A DNA stretch of 64,000 nt from Hypomesus transpacificus. Taxonomy: Eukaryota > Chordata > Actinopteri > Osmeriformes > Osmeridae. Made by a program: the position numbers and the translations under genes. The stretch is taken from NCBI RefSeq assembly GCF_021917145.1, contig NC_061081.1, forward strand, positions 1,825,035-1,889,034. The letters are read 5' to 3'. Under the pieces are notes generated by a model. The model saw only the letters and a list, made by a program, of their open reading frames with translations, did not search any database and had not been told where the DNA came from. Below, piece after piece: positions 40,126 through 63,600 of the stretch. Every line of letters starts with the position of its first letter. Position 1 is the first letter of the stretch.

Positions 40126-40320
40126 ACATTTACATTTAGTCATTTAGCAGACGCTCTTATCCAGAGCGACTTACAGTAAGTACAGGGACATTTCCCCCCG
40201 AAGCAAGTAGGGTGAAGTGCCTTGCCCAAGGACACAACGTCATTTGGCACGGCGGGGATTCGATCCGGTAACCTTTTGATTACTAGCCCGACTCCCTCAC
40301 CGCTCAGCCATCTGACTCCC
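40126..40320 (-). mobile_element. Full-length tRNA-derived SINE
   Basis: Read on the minus strand it has a tRNA-like head with A-box sequence GATGGCTGAGCGGTGAGG and B-box sequence GGTTACCGGATCGAATCCCC. A central block with GTTGTGTCCTTGGGCAAGGC follows, then the tail AAGTCGCTCTGGATAAGAGC. It is the most complete of the three copies in the window. Confidence 0.9.
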
Positions 40321-41844
40321 AGACACCCAACAACCAAGTTGTACCGTAGTGGTCAGTAACTGTACAAGGTGGGACGGGATTTCTCGGTAAAGAATGCCGC
40401 AAGGCTTTGAGAACTGTGTGCACATTCACACACACACGCACACACACAAAAGTATGCACACACGCACCCTTTACATGCTATCACATCATGGGGGCTTCAT
40501 GTGTGTGTGTTCCTTGTGCTACTGGAGGAGTAAGAACAGGAGCAAACCTGGAGATTTCCACACCCTTTTATTAGTAACAGAGTGATCATGAGTAAACATC
40601 TGAAAGCATGACGAAAAAATTTACTTTAGAGCTGAAACCAAACCATACTGAAAGAAAGCAACAATGCAGCAAAAAACACCAATAATATTAATAATAATAA
40701 TAAAGTTTCTAATAATATCACTGGAATTATTCTCTGTGGTACTAAAGTTCCTGTGCAGCAAGAAGTCAATCACAATTAGGAAGATAAACTATGAAGGTAA
40801 ATCACGTGTGTAAGTGTCTGTATGTGTACATTTGTGTGTAAGTATGTTTGTAGGTTGCAAGAGCTAAAACCAGATAAATAATATAAGTCGCAAGAGGAGT
40901 CCTTGTTTCAACTTGGGGAGAGGAAGTGAGAGAACAAAAGAGAAAGATACTAGAAAGAAAAAGAAAGAGAGATGTGCTCAGTACCAGTGGATGGACAACA
41001 CACCGGGGAGCCTGCCAGTTTCTACCCTGCCCCCCCCCTCTCTCCAATCACCCCACTCCTCCCCTACAAGCCCTCTTACCCACCCCACCTCCCCTTTCCT
41101 CCCACACATCCCCCTCTCCTCTCCCACCTCCCCCTCTCATCTCCCATCTCCCACTCCCCTCCCCCTCAGATTAAATCTAGGTAATAAATAATCTGATTAG
41201 GAAAGTGGTCTCCCGCAGGGCATAAACACAGAGCAGCCTGCCTTTCGAACAGAGCGACCCCTAGGCCTGCTTACTGAGCCCAGAGAAATCCACCCCAGGC
41301 CGAGCAAAAGATTTCCACGCGAATCCGCCCAGTGCAGTGCGGTGAGTACACCCTAGTAAAGTCCAATCCAATCAAATGAAGATAAGTGATTCAATATAAT
41401 CAATAATGACTCATCAAGTTGGGGCAACGCAAGGAATCAAGGTGAAAACATTGTCGATATTGACACCTCAGTGTACACTAACAAACAGTGTAAAGTTACA
41501 GTGTAGACTTGGTACAAACATTCACTTCTGGGTCTTAGTTCCACACATAGTCCTGGTGTATCTGAACGATCAGCCCACACAGAACAACGCTTCACAATAC
41601 ACAGCCATGAGAGCTTGGTAGAACAACAACTTTAAAAAAGGGACAACAGTTAGTAAACCCTTCTTGTGTCTCTTTTGCCATCTTTTGAGGCCACACACTC
41701 TGCCAGGTTAGTCTCTGACATCTTTAGAAACTTAAAATGTCTTCAGAAATGATATTTTGAAAGTGTTATTGCAACCCAGTGAGACTCTGGGTAGTATGGT
41801 TGGAACACAAGCTTTAGTTGTGTGTTAAGGTCTGTGTGGGATGT

Positions 41845-41934
41845 CACCATCAACATCACAATCGTCATCATCATCATCACCACCACCATCATCATCACCA
41901 CCACCATCACCATCACCATCACCATCACCATCAC

Positions 41935-41981
<47 letters not shown>

Positions 41982-42009
41982 CCATCATCACCATCATCAC
42001 CATCATCAC

Positions 42010-42065
<56 letters not shown>

Positions 42066-42072
42066 CCATCAC

Positions 42073-42137
<65 letters not shown>

Positions 42138-42195
42138 CCATCACCATCACCATCATCATCATCATCATCATCATCACCATCACCATCATCATCTG
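41845..42195. repeat. (CAT)n/(CAC)n trinucleotide microsatellite
   Basis: About 350 bp of CAT and CAC triplets. All six frames stay open because the repeat is a trinucleotide, giving meaningless poly-His, poly-Met, poly-Ser and poly-Asp frames. Confidence 0.95.
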
Positions 42196-43041
42196 ACATT
42201 AACAAACAAAGTGTGCGTAAGTGTCCATCCAGCAGGGTTGTAGTGTCTCTGTCACACTGTGTTCCTGTGAGCGACAGGCCCCGGCACTCTGTTAGCCAAT
42301 ATGAAGGAGACAGGGAGGAGGGGCATATCTAGAAAAGGATTAGAAATGAGAAAACCAAGCAGAGGAGGCGGTCCTTCAGAAGCTCTTTGTGTCATAATAG
42401 GTGGCGTGATGTAACGTCATGGCCTAGTTAACGTTCTGGGATCGTTTGCTATGCCTGCAGTCTGATCCTGGCTGGGATGCCAAGTTTCCTCTCCTCCTCT
42501 TCTCCGCTCTTAAGGCTTGCAGTCACGTTTTAGTCAGTGATGACTGTTTCACCACAATGATATGCTTCGTCTTCCATTAGAGATCAGGGGCACTAAGGGG
42601 TCCAATCAGGAGAGGAGATACAACAATGGATCATTATGTCTTCAGCAGCAAATGTAACATTTCTGATCTAATGTGTTATTGTGATGGAGGAGCTGTCTGA
42701 GTGAGGAGAGGAGACCAAAGGCTAAGGAGAGGATTAAGGAAAGGAGGGAAGAGAGAACTGAGTAGACGTGAGGTGAGGATAGAAGAGCAGGGGAAAGTTT
42801 GTTTGTTTGTTGAGGCAGTCTATATATCAGCCAATCTGTAATTAAATCAGTATCTGTATCAAATATGGTGGTAGTGTCTGCTCTCTAGCCATCTCTTATT
42901 CCCTGTTCCTTTTCCCCCTCCCTGTCTTATAACTGTCCCTGTTACCCCTCTCCCTGGCTCTATACGAAACCTGTTCCTGTCTCTGCTGGTGTCTCTTGCG
43001 TTGCCTTGCCCCCTCCAAACCACAAGGGGGCACCATGCTGA

Positions 43042-52481
<9,440 letters not shown>

Positions 52482-52581
52482 NNNNNNNNNNNNNNNNNNN
52501 NNNNNNNNNNNNNNNNNNNNNNNNNNNNNNNNNNNNNNNNNNNNNNNNNNNNNNNNNNNNNNNNNNNNNNNNNNNNNNNNN
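52482..52581. other. Assembly gap, 100 N
   Basis: Exactly 100 N, the usual placeholder for a gap of unknown length. It falls immediately downstream of the last visible sardh exon. Confidence 0.99.
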
Positions 52582-52678
52582 CACACACACACACCTACCT
52601 CCTGTGTGTGTGTGTGTATACGTGTCTCCTCATCCCCTTAGCCCCCTATATCCTCCCCCTCCCCCTCTCCATCCTCAC

Positions 52679-53136
52679 CCTGGGTGCGAGGTGCCAGGGG
52701 CAAGGTGGCAGTGCCAGGCTCCAGCCTGCTCACAGTCAGGTCAGCCTCTGATCCCCCTCTGTTGTTCAGCATGCAGGTGTACACTGTGGAGCCTGTCGAC
52801 AGGAACAAACTGGTCAGGGCACACACACACACACACGTATCTTACACGTCCCAACGCCCATGAACACACACATGAACACACACACACACGTCCGTCCTGT
52901 GCAAGCTGGGCTAGAACATGCATCTCAGGCAGCACATCCAGCATTTTCTCGGGGGAGGTGACTGACTGCAGAGACATGCTGCACCATCTCCCACGTGTAA
53001 GAATGCTGACATGCGGAGTGGAGGTCATGTTACTTTTCATCTGTGAAAAACGTGTGCGAACAGTTTTTTTTTTGGCTTCATGTCTCCCAGTGAGGATTTC
53101 AAGGGGCTACTGAGACTGCATATCTACTGCTCAATA

Positions 53137-53167
<31 letters not shown>

Positions 53168-55106
53168 CCGACTCCATATTTCATAGACTAACCTGCGTCT
53201 TTGTTGACATTGGCCGTGAAGAGCCAATCAGCAGCCTTCTTGGCGTCCGGTCCTGTTAGATAGAACTTCCCGAAGTAGGACATGTTGAAGACAGCCACTC
53301 CTTGTCTGCAGGTCAAACACTCATTCTTGATCTGAAACAGACGCGCACACACCATACATTTAGGAGATTCTATCGATTACACACTACAACATATTTGCTT
53401 TTTGCAACTTCATATCATAATATTGATCACAGACATAAAAAAAGCCACACACACACCACATCGTGATGTGGAGGGAAGTCGAAGGTGTACTCTTTGCCCA
53501 GAAGATCCTTGTACTTGTATTTCTCATTCTCCTTGATGTCATAGGCTCCATAATAGTCATAGTCCAAAACCTTAGAAGACACACACATGTGCACACACAC
53601 AGACACAAATTAATAAGTAAGATGGAGTCATTATGCAGATGATTAATCATTTTGCAGTTGAAGCACAGACAGATGCTCGTGTAACTGAGGGATACAGTTA
53701 GAATTAAGAACTGTAATGCATTTGTGTGTGTGTGTGTGTGTGTGGTGAGTTACCGGGGCAGCCCCGTCTGTGTTGAACCATCCTGGTCTTTCCCAGCCAT
53801 GTCTCTCCTGGAACACGCATCCCTGCTCTGTCAGCACCTGAAAAATACACAAAACAAGAACTAACTGAGCACCAGTAGACGTCATCGAGAACCTAATCCA
53901 AATCCCATCTAATCCTAATAATCATTATCAATATAATAACACTAATTACTTGGTGTAGGATTGTAATTTAACAATTATCTCGGGGCTAAACGTTCCTCTG
54001 TCACCTACGGAGGACAGTCCCCAAACTGCCCACTCCTGTCTGGAATTAGCCTGGTCTAAGTGTGGGTAGCCCTGCTCATGTCAAAGCTGTCTATTACCGG
54101 AACAGATCACACTAAAACACATTTCACAGGAGAAATTCAATCTCTATTTTCATCTCGCAAACTCTGGCAGTTAATATCAGACCTAGGAAATGATGCAAAC
54201 AATAACCCATCTCTGTGCTCCATCTCTTTCTCTCCCCCTCTCTGTCTGTCTGTCTGTCTGTCTCTCTCTATGTATCTCTCTCCCTCCCCAAGAATAGCCA
54301 CATTCTTTTCAGGCGCCTAGAACACTGAGGAGGCCGGTTGCTAGGCAATCCCCCTTCACAGAGTCTGAAGGTTCTAAAGGACGGATGGACAGAACGACAG
54401 GCGGGGGTTGGACCCACCCCACAATGCAGGGGCAGAGCCTCATCAAGCAGCAAAACACAGTTATTTCCTGCTTGCATAGCTCTCATGCATTTTCATAATT
54501 GCACGCTCCAAAAATATAGGCTCTATTCTGATTGCAGTTGCCATGCCGATGAGGCCTCATCTCCCAGACCTACTGAGCAGGGTTTGTGGGGCTGTGAACT
54601 GGACCACTGTTGTGGGGCCTTCTGGGATGATAACTCGGGCAACTGACTGATGCGAAAGGGTGTGTTTCCACAGAGGTTTACATCTTGTAAAACTAAGTAG
54701 AAGAGAGAGGACAGGAGATCTAATTATGTGTGCGTGTGTGTGAACGGAAACAATTCCTATATTTCCTATAGCACACACACACACACATCAACCCCCCCGT
54801 GCCCTCCTGGTCTGAGGCTGGCCTATCACGGCTAAGTGGCTGCTTTAAAGGCCATTGTAGCAGAAACGGCAGCAATGAATGAGGAGTTAGCGGCTAGCGT
54901 TATTACCGCTAACCACTCTCCATCTCTAATTTAGAAGCCCATTATCCTGCAGACTCTTCCTAAGCTGCTCTCATTAGCCTTAAAAAGAGAAAGAGAGAAG
55001 AGGAGGGAGGGAGGGAGAGAGAGAGGAGAAGAGAGGAGAAAGAAAGCAAGAGAATCTGAGACTAGGTGGGCGTACATTTGATTGAGAGAGGCAGAAAGAG
55101 AGAGGC

Positions 55107-55186
<80 letters not shown>

Positions 55187-55376
55187 GGGAGATTGAAGAG
55201 AGAAAGAGGACAGAGTGTCCGTTAATAATATTTGAACCAAAAAATATTTTAAAACAGTAGCTTAGCAACAAATCACACACAAACAAAGAACACACACACA
55301 CACATCCAGATTTCAGCACACAAACCGCTGTTGATAACAAACACTGAGGTCTGTAAAAACCTAACGACATCCTAAT

Positions 55377-55429
<53 letters not shown>

Positions 55430-58400
55430 AAGGCAAACATTGCTCCAATTTCCATTCATTCGGTCATCCTTTTATTCATTAGATGGAGCCAATCGGAGTG
55501 CAAGGTTAAGGCGGACCAAAGGACACCAGGAAGTGATGGGGTTCCATTCTCTCTATGGAGATTACTCTGCTCAATCTCCATCAGTAGAATTACAGCAGCG
55601 TAACTTTCAGCAGTGTCTGTGGCCTGTCTGCTAAACATGAACCATCACTGTGTCTGTGTGTGTGTGGAAGGGTGGGGGGGGGGGAGAGAGAGAGAGACAG
55701 AGAGGAGAAAGAAAGAAAAAGAAAATGGCAAAGGCTACTTAGGATAGAGAGACAGGCAAGAGAATGGAAGCAAGAGAATGGAAACAGGACAGGCAGAAGA
55801 GGCAAAGGGGGTTGAAAGGACAAAGGACGGATGGAGAAATGAGATGAAATGTAGATAAGGGACAGATGGGGGGGGTTCAATGCCCGAATGAGAGAGCGAG
55901 GGAGGTGAAGAGGAGGGCAATGGAGCGGCAGGACAGAGAAACTGACGTGTGTGCACCAGACTGGCGTGGGAAGAGGGGGGGGAGGAAAGAGAGCGGAAAA
56001 TAAACAGGTAAAGGAGAAGAGGAGAGACAGGTAGAAGAAGAGGAGAGACAGGTAGAAGAAGAGGAGAGACAGGTAGAAGAAGAGGAGAGACAGGGAGAGG
56101 AGAAGAGGAGAGGCGGGGGGGGGGGGGGAGAGGACAGGAGGAGAGACCGGTGTGGAAGAAAAGACTGAGTCATGGAGAGGCCATGGTGACTTCATCCACA
56201 GAACAACAAAGTAGAGCCCTCGGGAGCCGTCCTGAAGGTTGAGAGCAGGCATCCGACTGTCTACACACACACACACACACACAGCCCCACCTGGTGAAAG
56301 GGGTCCGTCCTCATGTTGCGGCTAGCCAGGGGCTCGTCGAAGGGGAACACGACAGAGTAGTTCTTGGCGTATGACTCGTGACTCCTCTCTCTGATCCACT
56401 GGTTGTTCCCCGTCAGAGAGTTGTGGAACCGCCTGGACAAAGACAGAGTAAGGCTCTGTGTGAGAGCCAGGGTTCCATGTGTTTGTATGTACATTCTGAG
56501 TGTTGGTGATATGTGTGTGTACACATACAGTGCCCTCCAAAAGTATTGGAACAGTGAGGCGAATTCCTTTATTTTTGCTGTAGACTGAAAACATTTGGGC
56601 TTGACATCAAATAATGAACGTGAGACCAGAGATCAACGTTTCAGCTTTTATTTCCAGGTATTTACATCAGGATCTGATGCACAACTAAGAAAATATCACA
56701 TTTTGTTTGAATCCACCCATTTGTCATGTGAGCAAAAGTATTGGAACAGATATACTTAAAACATATTTAAGTGAATAAGACTTAATATTTAGTTGCAAAT
56801 CCTTTGCTTTCAATAACTGCAGCAAGTCTGTGACCCATTGACGTCACCAAACCTTTGCATTCTTCCTTTTTGATGCTTTCCCAGGCTTTTACTGCAGCCT
56901 CTTTCAGTTGTTGTTTGTTTTGTGGGGTTCCTCCCTTCAGTCTCCTCTTAAGCAGGTAAAATGCATGCTCTATAGGGTTTAAGTCTGGAGATTGACTTGG
57001 CCAGTCTAATACCTTCCATTTCTTGCCCCTGATGAACTCCTTTGTTGTTTTGGCAGTGTGTTTTGGGTCGTTATCTTGCTGCATGATGAAGGCTCTGCCA
57101 ATCAGTTTGGTTGCATCTTTCCTTAAATTGGCAGACAAAATGTTTCTGTAGACTTCCGAGTTCATTTTGCTGCTGCCATCATGTGTTACATCCTCAATGA
57201 AGATTAATGAGCCCGTCCTAGAAGAAGCCATGCAAGCCCAAGCCATGACATTACCTCCACCGTGTTTCACAGATGAGCTTGTGTGTTTGGGATCATGAGC
57301 AGTTCCTTTCTTTCTCCAAACTTTAGCCTTTCCATCACTTTGGTAAAAGTTAATCTTTGTCTCATCAGTCCATAAAACTTTGTCCCAGAATTTTTGAGGT
57401 TCATCTCTGTACTTTTTGGCAAATTCCAGCCTGGCCTTCCTATTCTTCTTGCTAATGAGTGGTTTGCATCTTCTGGTGTAGCCCTTGTACTTTTGTTCAT
57501 GAAGTCTTCTGCGAACAGTAGATAGTGATACCTTCACTCCTGCCATCTGGAGGTTGTTGCTGATCTCACTAACAGTTGTTTTAGGGTCTTTCTTTACAGC
57601 TCTCACAATGTTTCTGTCATCAACTGCTGATGTTTTCCTTGGTCTACCTGTTCGACGTCTGTTACTTAGTACACCAGTAGTTTTCTTCTTCTTCAGGACA
57701 TTCCAAATGGTTGTACTGGCTATGGCCAATGTTTCTGCAATGGCTCTGATTGATTTTCCATCTTCTCTAAGACTCACAATTGCTTGTTTCTCACCCAAAG
57801 ACAGCGCTCCGGTTTTCATGTTGTTTTCACCTCTGAATACAGTCTGCATAGACAAAACCTATCTTACCCAATCTGAACCTGAGTGTAGACATTCAGTGGT
57901 ATTTATTGATTGAATAATGTATGTAATAGGACACACCTGGGCAACAAAACACACCTGTCAGTCATATGTTCCAATACTTTTGCTCACGTGACAAATGGGT
58001 GGGTTCGAACAAAAAGGTGATATTTTCTAATTTGTGCATCAGATCCTGATGTAAATACCTGGAAATAAAAGCTGAAACGTTGATCTCTGGTTTCACATTC
58101 ATCGTTTGATGTCAAGCCCAAATGTTTTCAGTCTACAGCAAAAATAAAGGAATTGGCCTCACTGTTCCAATACTTTTGGAGGGCACTGTATATATATATA
58201 TATATATATGTGTGTTAGGACTTTACCTGATATCATAACCATACATGTCCTTCTCAGGTCGTCCATGGATAATCCAGTGAGCCAGCTCTCTACCACATCC
58301 TCCTCCCAGCATCATCCCTGTTCACACACACACGCACACACACACAGGAGGGGGAAGCCTTTGTGACATTGAATTGCATCATAACCCTTCCTTGTCATGT

Positions 58401-59730
58401 ACAGAGTGACATTTACTCTCTCCCCAGGAGTCTACAGGCTGACAGCTGTCAATCATATGAGATCACTCAATATCTGCCAGCACAGTACACCACGGAGAGG
58501 AATTTGAATGCTTAGCATGTACTTAGTGTAGTACAAGGGTGAGTGAAACCAAAAGAGACAAGAGTCAGAGAGAGAGAGAGGGAGGAGAAGGGGAGGGGCA
58601 GGATCGAGGGCGGGGGAGGAGAGGAGGATGGATGGATGGATGGCTGCTCGTGGTGTTTCTGCTGTGCTGTCCCTGTCCGGGGAGGAGTGTTTGTCTGTTC
58701 CAGGCCCTAGGCTGGGTCTGTGACGACGACAGCACTCTGTCTGTTCTAAAGGACATCCACATCATTAGCAGACTGATGAGTTGGAGGGTGTGTGTGTTTG
58801 CGTGTGCGTGCGTGTGTGTGCTCCCAGGAACACAATTTGAGATAATGAATGAGGAGGATGTCCTGCTATCGCACAGCAAGAGTGTCCTGTTGCACACACA
58901 CACACACACACCTCTTCTGACTAGGATGTCCTCCATTAATCCCTCATTGACAGATCTGGGGATGTTCCAGGAACAGGGAGGGGGGAGGGGGGGAGGGACA
59001 GGGAGACCCCCCCCGCCCTTTTGCCCAAGCCTGGCTCACTCACATCCAGACCAACATTCCTTCTCCTTTCCCGGCTAGGTTTTACATGCCCAACCCTAAC
59101 CAGTCTGACACCTTGAATAAAGTGATTTGCAAATAGACTATGTTGGGAAAATGTTGCTTGTGGTGCCGTGATGGAAGGACCAATAGGATCACAGGAGCCT
59201 AAGGAATGTTGATGAAGCAATCAGATTGGTGTGTTCCCTGTTCTCTCTCATGGCAGCCTGAGAATCACTCAAGGCGCTTCTGTAAATGTCAGAACAAGGG
59301 TGGGATGGAGAGAAAGAGATCATTAGAGGGAGACTGTCTGCGTCTAACCTGGGAAGGAGTAAGGGAAGGGGGAGGGAAAGAGGGGAGGGGCGAGGGAGAG
59401 GAAGAAGGAAGGAGAGGGAGAGATGAGAGACGGAGGGGTGGAGAGTAGGGAGGGACGGCTGGGGGATATCTGTGCTGACATTAACAAGTGTCATTTTCAA
59501 CATTCACACGGGAGTCTCCCCAGAATGATGGGAGAGCTTCAATGTTCGATATCTCTTCATTCCGGTTCAGGGTCGCCCAGAGCAACAGCTCCAGTCATGG
59601 AAAGAGGTGATGAGAGATGAGGAAAGAGGAGTGGGACAGCTGAGAGAGGGGGAGAGAAAAAGAGGAGGGGAGGAAGAGAGGAGCCAGGAGGGAGGTACAC
59701 ACTTAGTCTCGCTGACGGATATGAAATCCT

Positions 59731-59771
<41 letters not shown>

Positions 59772-60608
59772 CCGGGTGCCTCACCTGCACTGTTGAAGCC
59801 ACAGCCCAGGAAGAAGCCCCTCACCTCAGGCGCCTCACCCATCAGGGGCTTGTGGTCCGCTGTGAACGACTCTGGGGAGACCAGGAGGTGTTTGTGTATC
59901 AAATGCGAGTCTCCAGAGAAATGTCTAAGTGCTTGCAGCGTTCTAACCAAACTAACCATGGGGCTGTAGAGCTGAGATCATCCTAGTACAACAATGCTCA
60001 TATAAGCTTGAATAACAACCGACACACACACACACACACACACACAGAGTGAGGGCCCCTAGGGGGGCTCAGTGTATCATTCTAGCTGGGGAAGTCTATC
60101 CATTAGCTGTGATAGGAAAGGACACACACACTAGCATGATAGGGATCACAGGACGTGCTACAGAATACCGACATGCTCATCAATGTATTCATGAGAATTT
60201 CTCCTGTGATCTGGTCTGGGTTCACACACACACACACACAAACACACACGACAGCTAAGGGAGACATGGGATCCTCTGAGCAGATCATCATCTGTGAGAC
60301 CACAGATATTAACCCTCTGACATCAACACACACACAGCTCTGAATCCCCAGTTTCAGTGCTGTACTCTGTTTGTTTGTGTGTGTGTGTGTGTGTGGCTGT
60401 ATGTGTGCATGCGTGTACCCATGTGTGTGTGTGCGTATGTGTACCAGGTCCACAGACAGTAGATTTGATGCCAGTCTGCTCCAGGGCAGGAACTCTGTTG
60501 ATGGCTCCCTCTATGTGCTGCATGAACACATCCCAGTCCAGGTCAAACAGGCTGAACGCAAAGCTATCAGACACCTGCAGAACACACAAACAGACAGAAC
60601 TGTAAGGA

Positions 60609-60697
<89 letters not shown>

Positions 60698-63600
60698 GAG
60701 AGGATGAGAGAGAGGGGGACAGACAGAGAGATGGAGAGAGAGGGTGAGAGACAGAGGATGAGAGAGAGAGGGGAGAGACAGAGAGCTGATGTTCACCATT
60801 CTGACAGTACAATGCTGAACCTGTGAGACAGCCTGTGACTATATCATGTAATAAACAACAGCAGGGGATGTGTGTGTGTGTGTGTGTGTGTGCCAGGTTC
60901 ATAAATAAAGACTGTGGAGGCAGTAAATACCAGAGGTAGGTAACGGAGGTCAAAAAGACCTCCTCCTCCCACCCTCTCTCACTTTGTGTATGTATGGACT
61001 GAAGTCTGGATGATAAAGGCAGTTCATGTCGACATGCGCACACACACCAACCACACCCGGTACAGTACAGGGTGGTCTGGGCTGGCAAAGGGGCAGCAGA
61101 AAACGAATGCTTGAACACTGCAAACACACTGTGTCCTGTTGTTACTCTGCATTAGTGCTGTTCCCTGTAGCTCACGGTCAGTGAGAGTATGAAGAGATAA
61201 AGCAGAGAGAGAAAAACAGAGAGACAGAGACATTAACGTTACCTCATCCCAGAAGACGGGGTTCTGTTCGTAGCCTCCAACAGAGAGTGCGTCTCCTTGG
61301 AGACGAAGGTAGACAGATGCATCATGGTCCCTTACATTGGGCATGTTCTGCAGAGTAAAAATGGAGAGCCGGAGAGAGAGGGACAGAGAAACAGAGAAAG
61401 ACAGAGAGAGAGAACACAGTGATAAACCGTCTCTTTGAGAACAGGGTGAAACACGTCACAGGTGTCTTCATAACAAATCAATACATGTATTTACAGCACA
61501 CACACACACGTGCACACACACAATATGGGAACACACAGATATTCACAAACACCAAGCAGACTGAGCTGGGTACAGGGTGGCCCAGGCTAGCAGAGAGAAA
61601 CACACACTGCCAGTGAATCGTTTGACCTGACAGGTTACATCATCTGCGGGGGCATCACACTGCTGCTGTTATTTCTAGCAGTCTACTGTGTGTATGTGTG
61701 TATAATCAGGCCAGGCCTAACTTTGCAGCATAGAGCAAAGATTCAGAGAAGATGCAGCTCTGGACCCCCAGGCCACACACACACACACAGACACACACAC
61801 ACACACACACAGACACACACACACACAGACAGACACACACAGACACACACACACACACACACTGCCTGGTGATTTTCTGTGGGAGGAGGGCCACACAGGG
61901 TTACCAACTACAGGTGGTGAGCGGGACAGACACGAATACAGACACAGCGCTTGATTACAGTCGCCCAAACACAGCAGAGCAGTACTAACAGACCACACAG
62001 AATCAAATCAAACGCACCTGAATGCCCTCAATCCTCTCTGTGACTACATAGGCGTGGTGCATGGCGACGAGGGGAACCCGAACACCCACCATGTCCCCCA
62101 GCTTGGTGGCCCACACACCTGCAGACCCACACGCGCATAAACATTATTCTTTATCTTTAGTTCATTTTCTTGTCTCAAAATTGAGTTGAACATTCATTTA
62201 AATAAATTGCCTGTGGGCCATGCACAACCAGGAATGCATTCAGTTATTGCTTTTATATCAACCAACGCAAACACAAAAACACAAGTTGTTCGCCGGGTTT
62301 CTTCCTCAGGCAAAATGTCTCTCTCTTTCTGTCATTGAGTGCCCTCTGCTGGTGGGAACTGAAACTGCATGCTAACGGGTGGTCGCACGTTCTGTGACTA
62401 AGCTTCTTGTGTGAGTGAGTGTGACTGGCATGGGAGTGTGCTGTGTGTTAGCATACTAGTCCCCCCCCCCCCCCCCCGTGTTTTGAAGAGCAACAGGAGT
62501 GTTCTGATTAACATTTAGCCTAATCAACCATTCCTAATCCATTGATAATTCATTCAGAATGGAACTCTTCCATTCTCTATGCCACGGTGCTTTAACTGGC
62601 TGAGGGACCATGCGCATACGGTCCAGTCATGTGACCCACCAGCACAGTTGACGACGCAGGATGTCTCGATGGTTCCGTGGGCGGTCTCTACAGCCTTTAC
62701 CCTCTTCACACCAAGGTCATCTGTCCTCACCTGGATACCTGTTACCGGGCAGTTCTCGATCACCTGAGGATGGGGAGAGACACACAGCGGCAGCCTATCA
62801 GGGAGCAGCCACGGTATAGTGGAATCGTGAAAAAATTGATGTTACCATGGCATTACCATGGTGATTCGATTCTGACTCTCAAGATCTTAGGCATTCCTGC
62901 CTAATTCCACCAAGGGCAGCTGCCAAAACACATGACTCTCTACAGTTCCAACACAGTACTGGTACACCAACCCTGAAAAACGGGGGACTGGACTGGTATG
63001 TTCATGTGTGTGTGTGTGTGTGCATAACTCTGTGTTCATGCATGTGTGTGTGTGTGTATGTGTATGTGTGTGTGTATCTGCATGTGGGTGTGTAAATGCA
63101 TGTGTGTGTGTGTGTATATGCATGTGTGTGTGTGTGTGTTTATGCGTGTGTGTGTGTGTGTGTGTGTTTATGCGTGTGTGTGTTTATGCATGTGTGTGTG
63201 TGTTTATGCGTGTGTGTGTGTTTATGCGTGTGTGTTTGTGTGTGTGCGTGTATCTCACCGTTGCCCCCCTGGCAGAAGCTGCCCTGGTGAGGGTGGTGCA
63301 GGTGCCTGCTGGGTCCATGGTGCCATCCTTGGGCACATACAGCGTTCCGTACAGGTCATCCACGTTCATCAGCGGGTACAGGTCCTTGGTCTCAGCCGGT
63401 GACAGCACATGGGACTCAATCCCATAAACCTTCCCTAGCTGCAGGAGAGAGGACAGAAGAGACATCCGTCTATAAAAGCCCAACTACAGAAAAATCTTCT
63501 GTCCAGGCTAACTATCTAGGATCCCTGTAGGTCTGGGGACCTGACACTTAACCACGCATCTGGTCTAGCCTCCCTGTTAACGCATGCATACAGGTCCAGC

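Noticed and set aside
41818-42332. Poly-His, poly-Asp, poly-Ser and poly-Met open frames
   Set aside because: They come from the CAT/CAC trinucleotide microsatellite and change identity with each frame.
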